64,000 nucleotides of DNA from Hymenobacter metallilatus. Its GTDB lineage: Bacteria; Bacteroidota; Bacteroidia; Cytophagales; Hymenobacteraceae. Below the pieces are notes generated by a model. It had not been told where the DNA came from and did not search any database. It was given only the letters and a program-made list of their open reading frames with translations. Below, piece by piece: positions 35,825 through 44,910 of the stretch (the stretch's first letter is position 1; every line of letters begins with the position of its first letter). Location: the NCBI RefSeq assembly GCF_003944705.1, contig NZ_RWIS01000002.1, positions 124,001 through 188,000 on the forward strand. Direction: 5' to 3'. A program made the translations under genes and the position numbers.

Positions 35825-37153
35825 ATGTCGAAAACCTGGCTGATTGCGCAGCGTGAATACCTGACGCGGGTGCGCAAAAAGAGCTTTATCATCATGTCAT
35901 TGCTGGGGCCGTTGATTACGGCGGCCATCTTTGCCGTGCCCGTGCTCATTGCTACTATGTCGGATAACGGTAAGGTGGTGGCCGTAGCCGATGCCGGCGG
36001 GCTGTTTGCCCAGAAACTGCCCGAAGCCAAGGATGATATTAGCTTCACGCGGGTGTCGGCGGATCTGGCCACCGCGAAAGCGGAGTTTAAAAAAGCCAAA
36101 TACGATGCCTTGCTCTATGTGCCCAAGCTGGATCTGGCCAACCCCGAGGGGTTTCAGGTGTTTTCGCGCAAAGGCCTGGGCATGTCGTTGCAGCGCGATA
36201 TTGAGCGGGCCGTGGAAAACGCCGTAGAAACCCAGCGGCTCAGCAAAGCCGGCCTTGACCGGGCCGTGCTCGACAATATGAAGGCCGACGTAGACTTGCA
36301 AACCATCAGCCTCAGCGACGACGGGGAGCGGAGTTCCAGCACCGGCGTGAGCACCGGCGTAGCCTACGTTTGCGGCTTCCTGATTTACATGTTCATCTTC
36401 ATCTACGGCATCCAGATTATGCGCGGGGTGATGGAAGAAAAGACCAACCGCATTGTGGAAGTGGTTATTTCCTCCGTGAAGCCTTTTGAGCTAATGATGG
36501 GAAAGGTGCTGGGCATTGCCGGCGTGGGCTTTACGCAGCTGGCGCTGTGGGTGCTGCTGTCGTTGGGCATCACGACGGCCGTTACGGGCTCAATCAGTCC
36601 TGAGAAAATTGCCCAGAGTCGGGTGGAGCAGGTGAATAAGGCTACCGGCACCACGGCAGTCATGAAGAAGGACACAAAGAAAGAGGGCAACGCCATGGTG
36701 CAGGCTCTGAGAAACGCCGACATCAATGTAGCCCTGATTGCTGGCTGCTTCCTGTTCTATTTCCTGGGCGGCTACCTGTTTTATGGAGCCTTGTTCGGAG
36801 CCATTGGTTCAGCCGTGGACAGCGAAACCGATACCCAGCAGTTCATGATGCCAGTGACGATGCCGCTGGTGCTCACCTTCGTGGTGGCTCAGGCCACGCT
36901 CACGACCAATCCCAACGGGCAGGTGGCGTTCTGGATGTCGATGATTCCGTTTACCTCGCCCATTGCCATGATGATGCGCCTGCCGTTTGGGGGCGTGCCC
37001 ATGTGGCAGCTGGGCCTCTCCATGCTGCTACTGATTGCGGGCTTCGTGGGCACCATCTGGCTGGCTGCCCGCATCTACCGCGTGGGTATTCTTATGTACG
37101 GCAAAAAAGTGACCTACGGCGAGCTGTCGAAGTGGCTGTTTTACAAAGGCTAA
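35825..37153 (+). CDS. ABC-2 type transporter permease (NatB-like)
   Basis: A 442-residue membrane protein. One membrane helix near residues 22-45 is followed by a long external domain (about residues 50-175), then about five helices in the C-terminal half, the layout of NatB/YhaP permeases. IMRGVMEEKTNRIVEVVISSVKPFELMMGK is the conserved cytoplasmic block of this family. With the upstream ATPase it forms an exporter, perhaps for Na+ or a small antimicrobial compound; the substrate is not readable. A palindromic element separates the two genes. Confidence 0.9.
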   Translation: MSKTWLIAQREYLTRVRKKSFIIMSLLGPLITAAIFAVPVLIATMSDNGKVVAVADAGGLFAQKLPEAKDDISFTRVSADLATAKAEFKKAKYDALLYVPKLDLANPEGFQVFSRKGLGMSLQRDIERAVENAVETQRLSKAGLDRAVLDNMKADVDLQTISLSDDGERSSSTGVSTGVAYVCGFLIYMFIFIYGIQIMRGVMEEKTNRIVEVVISSVKPFELMMGKVLGIAGVGFTQLALWVLLSLGITTAVTGSISPEKIAQSRVEQVNKATGTTAVMKKDTKKEGNAMVQALRNADINVALIAGCFLFYFLGGYLFYGALFGAIGSAVDSETDTQQFMMPVTMPLVLTFVVAQATLTTNPNGQVAFWMSMIPFTSPIAMMMRLPFGGVPMWQLGLSMLLLIAGFVGTIWLAARIYRVGILMYGKKVTYGELSKWLFYKG

Positions 37154-37238
37154 GTTTTGTTCCCCTCAGATTGCGCTTCCGCTGCCCCGGCCCCGAAAGG
37201 TGCTGGGGCAGCTTCGTGTTAGCCCGGGTATGGTCCCT

Positions 37239-37304
37239 GTCATTCTGAGCAGGGCAAGAAACCTGGGTGAAAACAGACAACGGTTCCACCCAGGTTGGAA
37301 TGAC
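37239..37304. repeat. Palindromic intergenic element, GTCATTCTGAGC family, copy 3
   Basis: The outer tip GTCATTCTGAGC (37239-37250) faces GGAATGAC at 37297-37304. An inner perfect pair AACCTGGGTG (37260-37269) and CACCCAGGTT (37287-37296) closes the stem. It lies in the gap after the permease gene. Confidence 0.7.
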
Positions 37305-37326
37305 CAGTCCTGGCTCGGGTAGCCGC

Positions 37327-37353
37327 TTGGTGCCGGGCTGTTACGTATCTTGG
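37327..37353 (+). promoter_or_regulatory. Promoter candidate before the lipoprotein gene
   Basis: TTG at 37327-37329, a 16-base spacer, and TATCTTGG at 37346-37353, one base from TAnnTTTG. It is 52 bases before the lipoprotein ATG. Confidence 0.4.
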
Positions 37354-37404
37354 GGGCTAACGCCGGCCGAAGTGCCGGCCGCTACCCTTTCTCCTCATTA
37401 TAGC

Positions 37405-37899
37405 ATGTTAGCCCAAGTGAAATATTGTGCCGCGTGGCTGGGAGCCGCTGGCTTACTACTGACCACCTCTGCCTGCCAGGATGAGGTAGAAAAGCTCAAT
37501 GACACCGTGCAGTTTAAGGTGGCCCTGCGGGTGAAGGGCGAAAAGCTGCAGGGCCTCGGGGCCGGAATGGAGTACACTACCACCCGCAACACCAATACCA
37601 ACCCTACAACCGAGCCCACCGTGCGCTACACTTACCCGGTAGCCGTGGATACCACTTACCAACTCGGCAACTACAGCTTGTACGATGACCTGGCAGCCAC
37701 TATCAGCATGAATAAAGTTAGTTGCACCACCACGCCCAAACCCGGCCCCGGCAGCTACCTGCGCCTGGATATTCTGGTGAACGACAAAGTATATGAAACC
37801 AAAACCCTGGGCGGTACGGCCCCCCAGCCCAGCGTGTGTACGCCCTTCTGGCTGATTTTGATGGGTCCCGGAGCCAGTGGCGACGACTGGGACGACTAG
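37405..37899 (+). CDS. Small secreted lipoprotein, function unknown
   Basis: A 164-residue protein with a lipoprotein signal (hydrophobic residues 9-20, lipobox TSAC with Cys24). The mature part is rich in Thr and beta-strand-like patterns (VQFKVALRVKGEKLQGL, TYPVAVDTTYQLGNYSLYDDL) and ends in an acidic tail GDDWDD. Two cysteines in the second half (MNKVSCTTT and PSVCTPF) could form a disulphide. I do not recognise a family. The upstream in-frame region crosses the palindromic element, so ATG 37405 is chosen. Confidence 0.65.
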   Translation: MLAQVKYCAAWLGAAGLLLTTSACQDEVEKLNDTVQFKVALRVKGEKLQGLGAGMEYTTTRNTNTNPTTEPTVRYTYPVAVDTTYQLGNYSLYDDLAATISMNKVSCTTTPKPGPGSYLRLDILVNDKVYETKTLGGTAPQPSVCTPFWLILMGPGASGDDWDD

Positions 37900-37911
37900 C
37901 CGCCCCGTGGC

Positions 37912-38685
37912 TTAGTGTTGCCGGCGTTGTTGCTGAATCCGGTCGAACTCGGCCTCATAGTCCTCGAACTCGGTGCCCAGCAGCCGGTCCCAGATGCGCA
38001 GGTGCACGCCGTAGTTGCCCCGTACTTTACGGTGATGCATGTTGTGGTGGGTGCTGGAGGTAAAGAAGCGCAGCCAGCCCCGGTTGAAGCCCGCCGGGTA
38101 CAGCTCATAGCCGAGGTGGGCCTTCACGTTGTCGAGCAGGCCCCAGAGCTGCACCAGCCCCAGCACCGGCGCATAAATGGGGATAATGCAGGCGGCCGGC
38201 ACTATCCAGGCCGACAGCAGCACGGGCTCCAGCCAGTGAAAGGACAGCGAGGAGAAGGGGTTTACATCAACGCTCTGGTGGTGCACCCGGTGTACCCAGC
38301 GGTAAAGCCAGGGGCGGTGCAAGAGGCGGTGCATCCAGTAAAACCAGGTATCATCGAGCAGCAGCAGCACAAAAAAACCGGCTACGCTCCATACCGGATG
38401 CTCCTCGAAGCGCGTGTAGATGCGGGTATAACCCAGGCTACTCAGGTAGAGCACCACGCTGGCAAACAGCGCGCCCACTAGCAGTGTGCCCAGGGCATGG
38501 CGTAGCTCAGAGCGAATCTGCCGGCCATCGGCCCGCTGCCGCTGCTGGATCCGCCAGGCAGCAAAGCGCACCTTGAACTTCTTCCAAAAAATGAAGTAGG
38601 CCAGCGTAATAACGGAGCCGTTGAGCAACAGGCCCTGTAAAAAGCCTAAGGGCAATTCGCGAAGAATGGTATGTAGCGCATCCAT
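37912..38685 (-). CDS. Sterol desaturase/fatty acid hydroxylase-superfamily membrane enzyme
   Basis: A 257-residue membrane protein with three histidine clusters that bind a di-iron centre: HRLLH (in WFYWMHRLLHRPWLY), HRVHH, and HHNMHH near residue 215. Several hydrophobic segments flank them. This is the fatty acid hydroxylase superfamily, which hydroxylates or desaturates lipids using O2; in Bacteroidota such genes often modify membrane or carotenoid lipids. It is preceded on the same strand, 86 bases away, by a Crp-like regulator gene. The substrate is unknown. Confidence 0.9.
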   Translation of the reverse strand: MDALHTILRELPLGFLQGLLLNGSVITLAYFIFWKKFKVRFAAWRIQQRQRADGRQIRSELRHALGTLLVGALFASVVLYLSSLGYTRIYTRFEEHPVWSVAGFFVLLLLDDTWFYWMHRLLHRPWLYRWVHRVHHQSVDVNPFSSLSFHWLEPVLLSAWIVPAACIIPIYAPVLGLVQLWGLLDNVKAHLGYELYPAGFNRGWLRFFTSSTHHNMHHRKVRGNYGVHLRIWDRLLGTEFEDYEAEFDRIQQQRRQH

Positions 38686-38771
38686 AGCAGCAGATGAGAA
38701 AAAAAGATCTGCTGCAAAGGTGGGCCCGCCACCGGCCGGCGCTACTTGACAATTGTTAGTAAAGTGGCTGC

Positions 38772-39344
38772 TCAGGACATTTGCCGACGGATGCGGCTCA
38801 GGCTTTCGGGCTGCATACCCAGGTAAGAGGCAATATCCTGCATGGCCAAGTGCTGCAGAATACCGGGCTGCTCGCTGAGCAGCTTCTGGTAGCGCTGCTC
38901 GGCACTGCGGGTGGCCAGGTCGTGAGCCCGGGCCGCGGTGAGGGCCATAGCCTGCTCAAAAATCAACAGACTGAATTGCTTAAAGGCCTCGCTTGCCTGA
39001 ATCAGGGCCCGCAAATGCGGCCCGGTGATGCGCAGCAGCTCACAGTCGGTAGCGCACACGGCCGTATCGGGGGCGGGTTGCTGCTGCACAAAGCTCAGGA
39101 ACGAAGTGAAAAAGGTGCCCGGTACGCCAATGTAGGAGGTAGAAGTCCTGCCGTTCTCATCGGTAGAGAATAGCCGGGTGTACCCGCGGTTGAGGAAGTA
39201 TAAGTACCCGGGTACTTTGCCAGCGGCCTCCAGTACCTCGTTTTTGCCGCGCACAATTGGCTCGAAATACTGCTGGCATAAGGCGACGGCCGGAGCATCG
39301 AGCGGGAATTTTTGCTGTATGATGCGGAGAAGCTGGGTGTGCAT
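38772..39344 (-). CDS. Crp/Fnr-family transcriptional regulator
   Basis: A 190-residue protein with an N-terminal cyclic-nucleotide-binding fold (GYLYFLNRGYTRLFSTDENGRTSTSYIG, residues 45-72) and a C-terminal helix-turn-helix ending in QDIASYLGMQPESLSRIRRQ. This is the short Crp-like type abundant in Bacteroidota, in which the cAMP-contact residues are poorly conserved, so the effector may be something else. It is likely co-transcribed with the sterol desaturase-like gene or controls it, judging by position. Confidence 0.87.
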   Translation of the reverse strand: MHTQLLRIIQQKFPLDAPAVALCQQYFEPIVRGKNEVLEAAGKVPGYLYFLNRGYTRLFSTDENGRTSTSYIGVPGTFFTSFLSFVQQQPAPDTAVCATDCELLRITGPHLRALIQASEAFKQFSLLIFEQAMALTAARAHDLATRSAEQRYQKLLSEQPGILQHLAMQDIASYLGMQPESLSRIRRQMS

Positions 39345-39456
39345 TGTAGATGGAGAAGGCCACGCCCGGCGGCGTAGCCGGACAGAAAACTAACGGAAAG
39401 TACGGCGGGTTTACCAACTTGTGGTCCCAACCTTCGGGGCCGTCAACTTTCTCTGT

Positions 39457-40335
39457 ATGTTCCGTTTTCTGTTTCTTTTTAGCCTGCTGCTGCTCGCCGG
39501 GCGGCCCCTGCCTGCCCAGGACCGGCCGGCTTACCGCTTGTTCAGGGCGGCTGGCAAGCCCACCGCCTACGGCCAGATGCTGAAGGAGCTGGCTGCTGCC
39601 GATGTGGTATTTTTTGGCGAGCAGCACAACGACCCAATTGCGCACTGGCTGGAGCTGCAGCTTGCCAAGGACCTGCTGCGCCTGCGCCAGGGCCAGCTGG
39701 TATTGGGCCTGGAAATGTTTGAGCGCGACGTGCAGCCCCTCGTGGACCAGTATACCACCGGCGAACTGGACGATAAGGCCTTTGAGGCCGACAGCCGCCC
39801 CTGGCCTAACTATGCCACCGACTACAAGCCCCTGCTGCAACTGGCGCGGCAGCAGAAGTTCCGGGTGGTGGGCACCAACGTGCCACGCCGCTACGCTTCC
39901 CAGGTGGCGAAAGGCGGCCTGCCGGTGCTCGATGCGCTGCCTGCCCCCGAAAAGCTCTGGCTGCCTCCGTTGCCGCTGCTGGTAGATTTCAACTTGCCCG
40001 GTTACCAGACCATGGCCAAGATGTTCGGTACCGATGCGGCCCACGGGGCCGGCGTGCAGAACATCATCCGGGCTCAGGCTCTCAAAGATGCCACCATGGC
40101 CTACTTTCTCCAGCAGGCCCGGCCCGAAGGCCACCTGCTGCTTCACCTTAACGGCGCCTACCACTCCGATAACCACGACGGCATCCTGGCCTACCTGCGC
40201 CAGTACAACCCGAAGCTGAAAGTGCTTACCATCAGTACTGTCTCGCAGGCCGGCCTCGACAAGCTGGAGCTGGAGCACCAGCAGAAAGCCGACTTTGTGG
40301 TAGTGGTGCCTGAGGATATGACTAAAACCTATTAA
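39457..40335 (+). CDS. ChaN-like secreted protein (haem-binding uptake family)
   Basis: A 292-residue protein with an N-terminal signal peptide (FRFLFLFSLLLLAGRPLPAQ). The body has VVFFGEQHNDPIAHWLELQL, VLGLEMFERDVQPLVDQY and HLNGAYHSDNHDGILAYL, the conserved blocks of the ChaN domain, linked to haem binding and iron-regulated uptake in Campylobacter. ATG 39457 is taken because it starts the signal peptide; an upstream in-frame GTG is less likely. It is divergent from the Crp-like gene, 112 bases away. The precise role here is unknown. Confidence 0.85.
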   Translation: MFRFLFLFSLLLLAGRPLPAQDRPAYRLFRAAGKPTAYGQMLKELAAADVVFFGEQHNDPIAHWLELQLAKDLLRLRQGQLVLGLEMFERDVQPLVDQYTTGELDDKAFEADSRPWPNYATDYKPLLQLARQQKFRVVGTNVPRRYASQVAKGGLPVLDALPAPEKLWLPPLPLLVDFNLPGYQTMAKMFGTDAAHGAGVQNIIRAQALKDATMAYFLQQARPEGHLLLHLNGAYHSDNHDGILAYLRQYNPKLKVLTISTVSQAGLDKLELEHQQKADFVVVVPEDMTKTY

Positions 40336-40414
40336 ACCCAACGGGCGTGTCATGCCGAAGGCACCTTCTGGCGTAATGTGCGTAACAAGTGCCAGCTGAC
40401 ATCCATTTCCCTGT

Positions 40415-41050
40415 ATGATTTCCACCCACACCCCTACTGCCCTGCCCGACGCGGCCACATTGCAGCGCCTCTGCATTTCGCTGGCGGCTCTGGATGCCAT
40501 CAATTCGCCCGAGCCCGAATACCGCTACTACACCTACAACCCGCAGTGGGATGAAGGAGAGGCTGTGTTCGAAATGAGTGATGGGGAAGGAGACCAGATG
40601 CTGGTGCTGTTCCGACCCGAAGGCTGCGTTATCAACGGCTTTCTGCACGAATACGACCAACCCGATAAGGCCCAGGTGACGCGGGGCCTGCCCGATGCTT
40701 TCGAGGAATTCATCTTTGGCGAACCGGTTGCCTCCATTGGTACCACGTTTTGCGTGTGGTACACGCCGGCCTACGGCTGGCAAACCGGCGTGGTAGAACA
40801 TGAGGACGACGGCTCGGAGGAGCTGCTAGCTATTTTCGATCAGAACCCGGCCACTTACGCCGACTGGGCGAATGAGTACTACCTCGACGAAACCGAGCGG
40901 GAGCCGCTGGAAGCAGAAGCCGTAGCCACTCTCTACCACCACGAGCTTCTTACCAAGGCGCGTGCCCTGGCGCTTAACAATGAGCTGGAAGACTGGGCTC
41001 AACTAGCCGCCGACCTGCAGGCAATCGGCTACCCGCACGAGCTGCATTAG
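40415..41050 (+). CDS. Acidic cytoplasmic protein of unknown function
   Basis: A 211-residue, strongly acidic protein with no signal peptide or membrane segment. Blocks such as [33 protein letters not shown] and [14 protein letters not shown] give alternating strand-like patterns, followed by a helical second half ([32 protein letters not shown]). The family is not recognised; something SUKH- or immunity-like is possible from acidity alone, but no toxin gene is near. Codon usage fits the neighbours. Its stop overlaps the glpK stop by four bases on the opposite strand. Confidence 0.7.
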   Translation: MISTHTPTALPDAATLQRLCISLAALDAINSPEPEYRYYTYNPQWDEGEAVFEMSDGEGDQMLVLFRPEGCVINGFLHEYDQPDKAQVTRGLPDAFEEFIFGEPVASIGTTFCVWYTPAYGWQTGVVEHEDDGSEELLAIFDQNPATYADWANEYYLDETEREPLEAEAVATLYHHELLTKARALALNNELEDWAQLAADLQAIGYPHELH

Positions 41051-42543
41051 CCATCCTGCGACCAGGCCCGTACGGCCCGCACTGCCCGGTGCCAGCCGTC
41101 AATGCCTTCAGTAGTAGCTGTTAGCCCGGCTTTGGGCTTGAAAACCTTGCCCAGCTGTCCGGTGGATTGAATGTCATCCGGGCTTGCCCAGTAGCCCACG
41201 GCCAGGCCCGCTAGGTAAGCTGCCCCTAGGGCAGTGCTTTCCAGAATGCGTGGGCGGATAACCGTGGTATGCAGTATATCGGCCTGAAATTGCATGAGTA
41301 AGTTATTGGCTGAGGCGCCCCCATCTACCCGCAGCTCCGCAATGGGCAGGCCAGAGTCGGTTTTCATGGCCTCAAGCACATCCATCGTCTGGAAGGCAAT
41401 GGCTTCCAGGCTAGCCCGGGCAATATGCGCCGCGGTGGTAGCCCGGCTCATTCCAAGCAGAGTGCCCCGGGCGTAAGGGTCCCAGTGCGGGGCGCCCAAC
41501 CCGGCAAAGGCCGGTACAAAATAGACCCCACCGGTTCCACTTACCTGCCGGGCCAGCGCCTCTATTTCCGCCGCAGTTTTGATAATGCCCAGGTTGTCGC
41601 GCACCCATTGCACTACCGCGCCGGCCATAAAGATGCTACCTTCCAGCGCGTAGTGTACCTGCCCATTTAGTTGCCAGGCCACGGTGGTAAGCAATTTGTT
41701 GCGGGAGGGTACAGGAGTAGTTCCGGTGTTCATGAGCAGAAAGCAGCCGGTACCATAGGTGCTCTTTACCATGCCGGGCTCGGAGCAGTGCTGCCCGAAT
41801 AAAGCCGCTTGCTGGTCGCCGGCAATACCGGCGAGAGGAATTTTGGAGGCAAACACGGTGGTTTTGGTATGGCCGTATACCTCGCTCGAGGACCGCACTT
41901 CCGGTAGCATACTGCGCGGAATGTCAAACAGGGCCAATAGTTCATCATCCCATTGCAGGGTATGTATGTTGAAGAGCATAGTGCGCGAGGCATTGGAAAC
42001 GTCCGTAATGTGCAGCTCTCCCTGGGTGAAGTTCCAGATAAGCCAGCTGTCTATGGTACCGAAAGCCAACTGGCCGGCCTCTGCTTTCCGACGGGCACCC
42101 CGTACATTGTCGAGAATCCAGCGCACCTTGCTGGCCGAAAAATAGGCATCCAGCAACAGGCCGGTTTTCTCCCGGATGCCTTCCTCCCGGCCCTCGGTCC
42201 GTAGCTGGTCGCAGAATGCAGCTGTGCGGCGGTCCTGCCACACAATGGCATTGTACACGGGCTTGCCGGTTTTGCGGTTCCACACCACCACGGTTTCGCG
42301 CTGGTTGGTAATACCAAGGGCCGCAATGCTCCGGCCATTTTGTCCGGCCTTCACGGTGGCCTCCGCCGCCACGCCCGCCTGCGTCGACCAGATTTCCTGC
42401 GGATCATGCTCTACCCAGCCGGGCTTCGGGAAAAACTGCGTAAACTCCTTCTGTGCTTGCGCCACAATACGCCCTTTCCGGTCGAAGAGAATAGCGCGGG
42501 AGCTGGTGGTACCTTGGTCGAGGGCGAGAATGTACTGGGGCAT
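41047..42543 (-). CDS. glpK: Glycerol kinase
   Basis: A 498-residue FGGY kinase, the usual length. Seen: [17 protein letters not shown] at the N terminus, the FGGY-family block [50 protein letters not shown], and [16 protein letters not shown]. It phosphorylates glycerol to glycerol 3-phosphate. It follows glpD after 66 bases on the same strand and so forms a glycerol-use operon. ATG 42543 matches the family N terminus; an upstream in-frame start would add 20 unrelated residues. Confidence 0.96.
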   Translation of the reverse strand: MPQYILALDQGTTSSRAILFDRKGRIVAQAQKEFTQFFPKPGWVEHDPQEIWSTQAGVAAEATVKAGQNGRSIAALGITNQRETVVVWNRKTGKPVYNAIVWQDRRTAAFCDQLRTEGREEGIREKTGLLLDAYFSASKVRWILDNVRGARRKAEAGQLAFGTIDSWLIWNFTQGELHITDVSNASRTMLFNIHTLQWDDELLALFDIPRSMLPEVRSSSEVYGHTKTTVFASKIPLAGIAGDQQAALFGQHCSEPGMVKSTYGTGCFLLMNTGTTPVPSRNKLLTTVAWQLNGQVHYALEGSIFMAGAVVQWVRDNLGIIKTAAEIEALARQVSGTGGVYFVPAFAGLGAPHWDPYARGTLLGMSRATTAAHIARASLEAIAFQTMDVLEAMKTDSGLPIAELRVDGGASANNLLMQFQADILHTTVIRPRILESTALGAAYLAGLAVGYWASPDDIQSTGQLGKVFKPKAGLTATTEGIDGWHRAVRAVRAWSQDG

Positions 42544-42609
42544 GGAAACGAGCAAAGAACCAAGCGGGAACAAAGGTGCCAAGGCCGGCTTGAACGTGAG
42601 CAAACCCGG

Positions 42610-44232
42610 CTATCTGGTTAGTATGTCAGCTGTTGGAGTCGGCTGGAGGGGCTGGTAGCGCTGAGCCAGGGCCGTAAATGCAGCCACCTGCTGTTGCTGC
42701 CAGGCCGGGTCGTGGCCTAGCTCCTGGGCCAGTAGTGCGGCTACTTGCGGGGCAGCCCCGATGGCGGCTTTGGCATCCAGAAACAACATCCGTACGCGGC
42801 GGGCCAGCACGTCTTCCACGGTGCGGGCCATTTCGAAGCGGGCGGCCCATACTACTTCGGCGGCCAGAAAGGGCAGCTGCGGGTCCAGCTTCCGGCCCAG
42901 CTCCGGCCGCTGTACAACAAGCTCCAACAGGGCGGGCTGGTCGGAGCCATACACGTAAAGGTGGTTGCTGTAGTCAGTAGTTGGCTGCGCGCCGTGAATC
43001 CGCAGCGTAGCGGTTTGGCTGGCCGCCTTGGGGAGCCTGCCCAGCGCAATAGCCTTATCCACGGTGTCCTGGCCCATGCGGCGGTAGGTAGTCCATTTGC
43101 CGCCCGTGATGGTAAGCAGGCCGCCCGCCGATACCAGCAATTTATGGCTGCGCGAAATTTCCTTGGTGGCGGCCGAGCCGTTCTGTGGGGCCGCCAGAGG
43201 CCGGAGGCCGGCAAAAACGCTCAGCACATCGGCGCGTTGGGGTGGATGGGCCAGATAACGGCCGGCTGTGCGCAGGATAAAGTCAATTTCCGCCTCCAAA
43301 GCCTGCGGTTCCTCGTCGTATTCGTCCAGGGGCGTATCAGTAGTGCCCACCAGCACACGGTTGTGCCATGGTACGGCAAACAGCACGCGGCCGTCGTCGG
43401 TCTTCGGAAGCATGAGGGCATCGTCGCCGGGTAAAAACGACACTTCAAGTACCAGATGCACGCCCTGGCTGGGCCGCACCAGCTTAGGCCTGCCGGGTTG
43501 GTCCAGCTGCAATATCTCATCCACGAAAACACCCGTGGCATTTACGACTACCTTGCTGCGCAGCTCATACGTTTGGCCCGTTTCTTCATCGAGGGCGCGT
43601 ACGCCAACCACCTGGCCATTTTCGTCCTTCAGCATACCAGTTACGGCAACGTGGTTAAGTAACGTTCCTCCCAGCTCTATCCCCGTCTGGGCCAGGTTCA
43701 CGGCCAGGCGGGCGTCGTCAAACTGTCCATCCTGGTATACCACCCCGCCCCGTAACCCCTGGGGCCGAATGTTAGAAAGGCGCCGCAGGGTTTGCTGCCG
43801 GCTAATGTGCGTTGCGGCGCCCAGACTCAATTTGCCGGCCAGCAGGTCGTAGAGCTTTAGACCAATGGTATAGAACGCTCCGCCCCACCACTCATAATTC
43901 GGGATAATAAATGACTGGTTTTTGCAGAGGTGAGGGGCGTTTTTCAGCAGCAGCCCCCGCTCGTACAAGGCTTCCCGCACCAGTCCAACATCGCCCTGAG
44001 CCAGGTAGCGCACCCCGCCGTGCACCAGTTTGGTGCTGCGGCTGCTGGTGCCCTTGGCAAAATCGGTGCGCTCCAGCAGTAGTGTTTTGTAGCCCCGGCT
44101 CAGCCCATCCAGCGCCACGCCCAGCCCGGTAGCCCCGCCCCCAATCACCAGCAGGTCCCAGACCGGGGTAGTATCAAGCTGCCGGAGCAGGGTAGCACGT
44201 TGGAAGGGCAGGGGGCTGGGCAGAGGCTGCAT
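42610..44232 (-). CDS. glpD: Aerobic glycerol-3-phosphate dehydrogenase
   Basis: A 540-residue FAD enzyme that oxidises glycerol 3-phosphate to dihydroxyacetone phosphate at the membrane and feeds electrons to quinone. Seen: the FAD fold VIGGGATGLGVALDG near residue 30, RGYKTLLLERTDFAKGTSSRSTKLVHGGVRYL, the first of which is the GlpD/GlpO signature, and FAVPWHNRVLVGTTDTP. It is transcribed with glpK. A 9-bp-arm palindrome (44272-44294) lies 39 bases before its start and may be the operator. Confidence 0.96.
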   Translation of the reverse strand: MQPLPSPLPFQRATLLRQLDTTPVWDLLVIGGGATGLGVALDGLSRGYKTLLLERTDFAKGTSSRSTKLVHGGVRYLAQGDVGLVREALYERGLLLKNAPHLCKNQSFIIPNYEWWGGAFYTIGLKLYDLLAGKLSLGAATHISRQQTLRRLSNIRPQGLRGGVVYQDGQFDDARLAVNLAQTGIELGGTLLNHVAVTGMLKDENGQVVGVRALDEETGQTYELRSKVVVNATGVFVDEILQLDQPGRPKLVRPSQGVHLVLEVSFLPGDDALMLPKTDDGRVLFAVPWHNRVLVGTTDTPLDEYDEEPQALEAEIDFILRTAGRYLAHPPQRADVLSVFAGLRPLAAPQNGSAATKEISRSHKLLVSAGGLLTITGGKWTTYRRMGQDTVDKAIALGRLPKAASQTATLRIHGAQPTTDYSNHLYVYGSDQPALLELVVQRPELGRKLDPQLPFLAAEVVWAARFEMARTVEDVLARRVRMLFLDAKAAIGAAPQVAALLAQELGHDPAWQQQQVAAFTALAQRYQPLQPTPTADILTR

Positions 44233-44271
44233 CGAAAGACGAATAGAAAACTTCTGCTCTCAACGGATTCG

Positions 44272-44294
44272 GCCGGAAATGGATAATTTCCGGC
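44272..44294. promoter_or_regulatory. Palindromic operator candidate between glpD and a GNAT gene
   Basis: GCCGGAAAT and ATTTCCGGC are perfect 9-base inverted repeats with a 5-base spacer (GGATA). The palindrome lies 39 bases before the glpD ATG and 17 bases before the GNAT ATG on the other strand. Confidence 0.55.
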
Positions 44295-44311
44295 TCAACT
44301 TCCACCGTCCC

Positions 44312-44767
44312 ATGCTCTACCGCCCCGCCCATCCGGCCGATATTCCCGCGCTGACGGAAGTGCGCTTCGCCGTGCGCGAAAATGTGCTGCGCAACCGCAC
44401 CCTCGTCACGGAAGCCGATTACCGGGATTATCTCACGCGGCGCGGTAAGGGCTGGCTGGCCGAAGATGCAGGCCGGGTGGTTGGTTTTGCCATTGCCGAT
44501 GTGCAGGCCCACAACATCTGGGCGCTGTTTGTGCATCCCGACTTCGACCAGCGGGGAATCGGCAAGGCCTTGCATCATCTGCTGCTGAGCTGGTACTTCG
44601 CCCACACCAGCCACCCCATCTGGCTCAGCACCAGCCCCGGCACACGGGCCGAGGAGTTCTACCGCCGCCAGGGCTGGCAGGATACGGGCCGTACCAGCAG
44701 CGGGGAAGTGCGCTTTGAAATGACCAAGGAGGTATGGAAACGCCTGACGGTTTTGGGCACCGAGTAG
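44312..44767 (+). CDS. GNAT-family N-acetyltransferase
   Basis: A 151-residue single GNAT domain. Seen: LYRPAHPADIPALTEVRFAV at the start, GFAIADVQAHNIWALFVHPDFDQRGIGKALHH with the acetyl-CoA loop QRGIGKA, and EFYRRQGWQDTG at the C terminus. The substrate is unknown. An ATG at 44279 is in frame, but it lies inside the palindrome; ATG 44312 starts at the conserved domain and is preferred. The gene is divergent from glpD. Confidence 0.85.
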   Translation: MLYRPAHPADIPALTEVRFAVRENVLRNRTLVTEADYRDYLTRRGKGWLAEDAGRVVGFAIADVQAHNIWALFVHPDFDQRGIGKALHHLLLSWYFAHTSHPIWLSTSPGTRAEEFYRRQGWQDTGRTSSGEVRFEMTKEVWKRLTVLGTE

Positions 44768-44910
44768 CGGGGGCAGCAGCCCGGAGCTACAGCGTACCAG
44801 CTGGTCAGCGCAGCGGCAACCCCTGCTGCAGGCTACTGCCCGCGCTACGGGCCGGATCTACGGTTTCTGTGCCCGCTCCGGGTCAGCGGGCACGCTATAA
44901 AAATGGAGGT

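Noticed and set aside
39157-40503. A 448-codon minus-strand open frame over the ChaN-like gene
   Set aside because: It has no domain, and spans the ends of two real genes in other frames.
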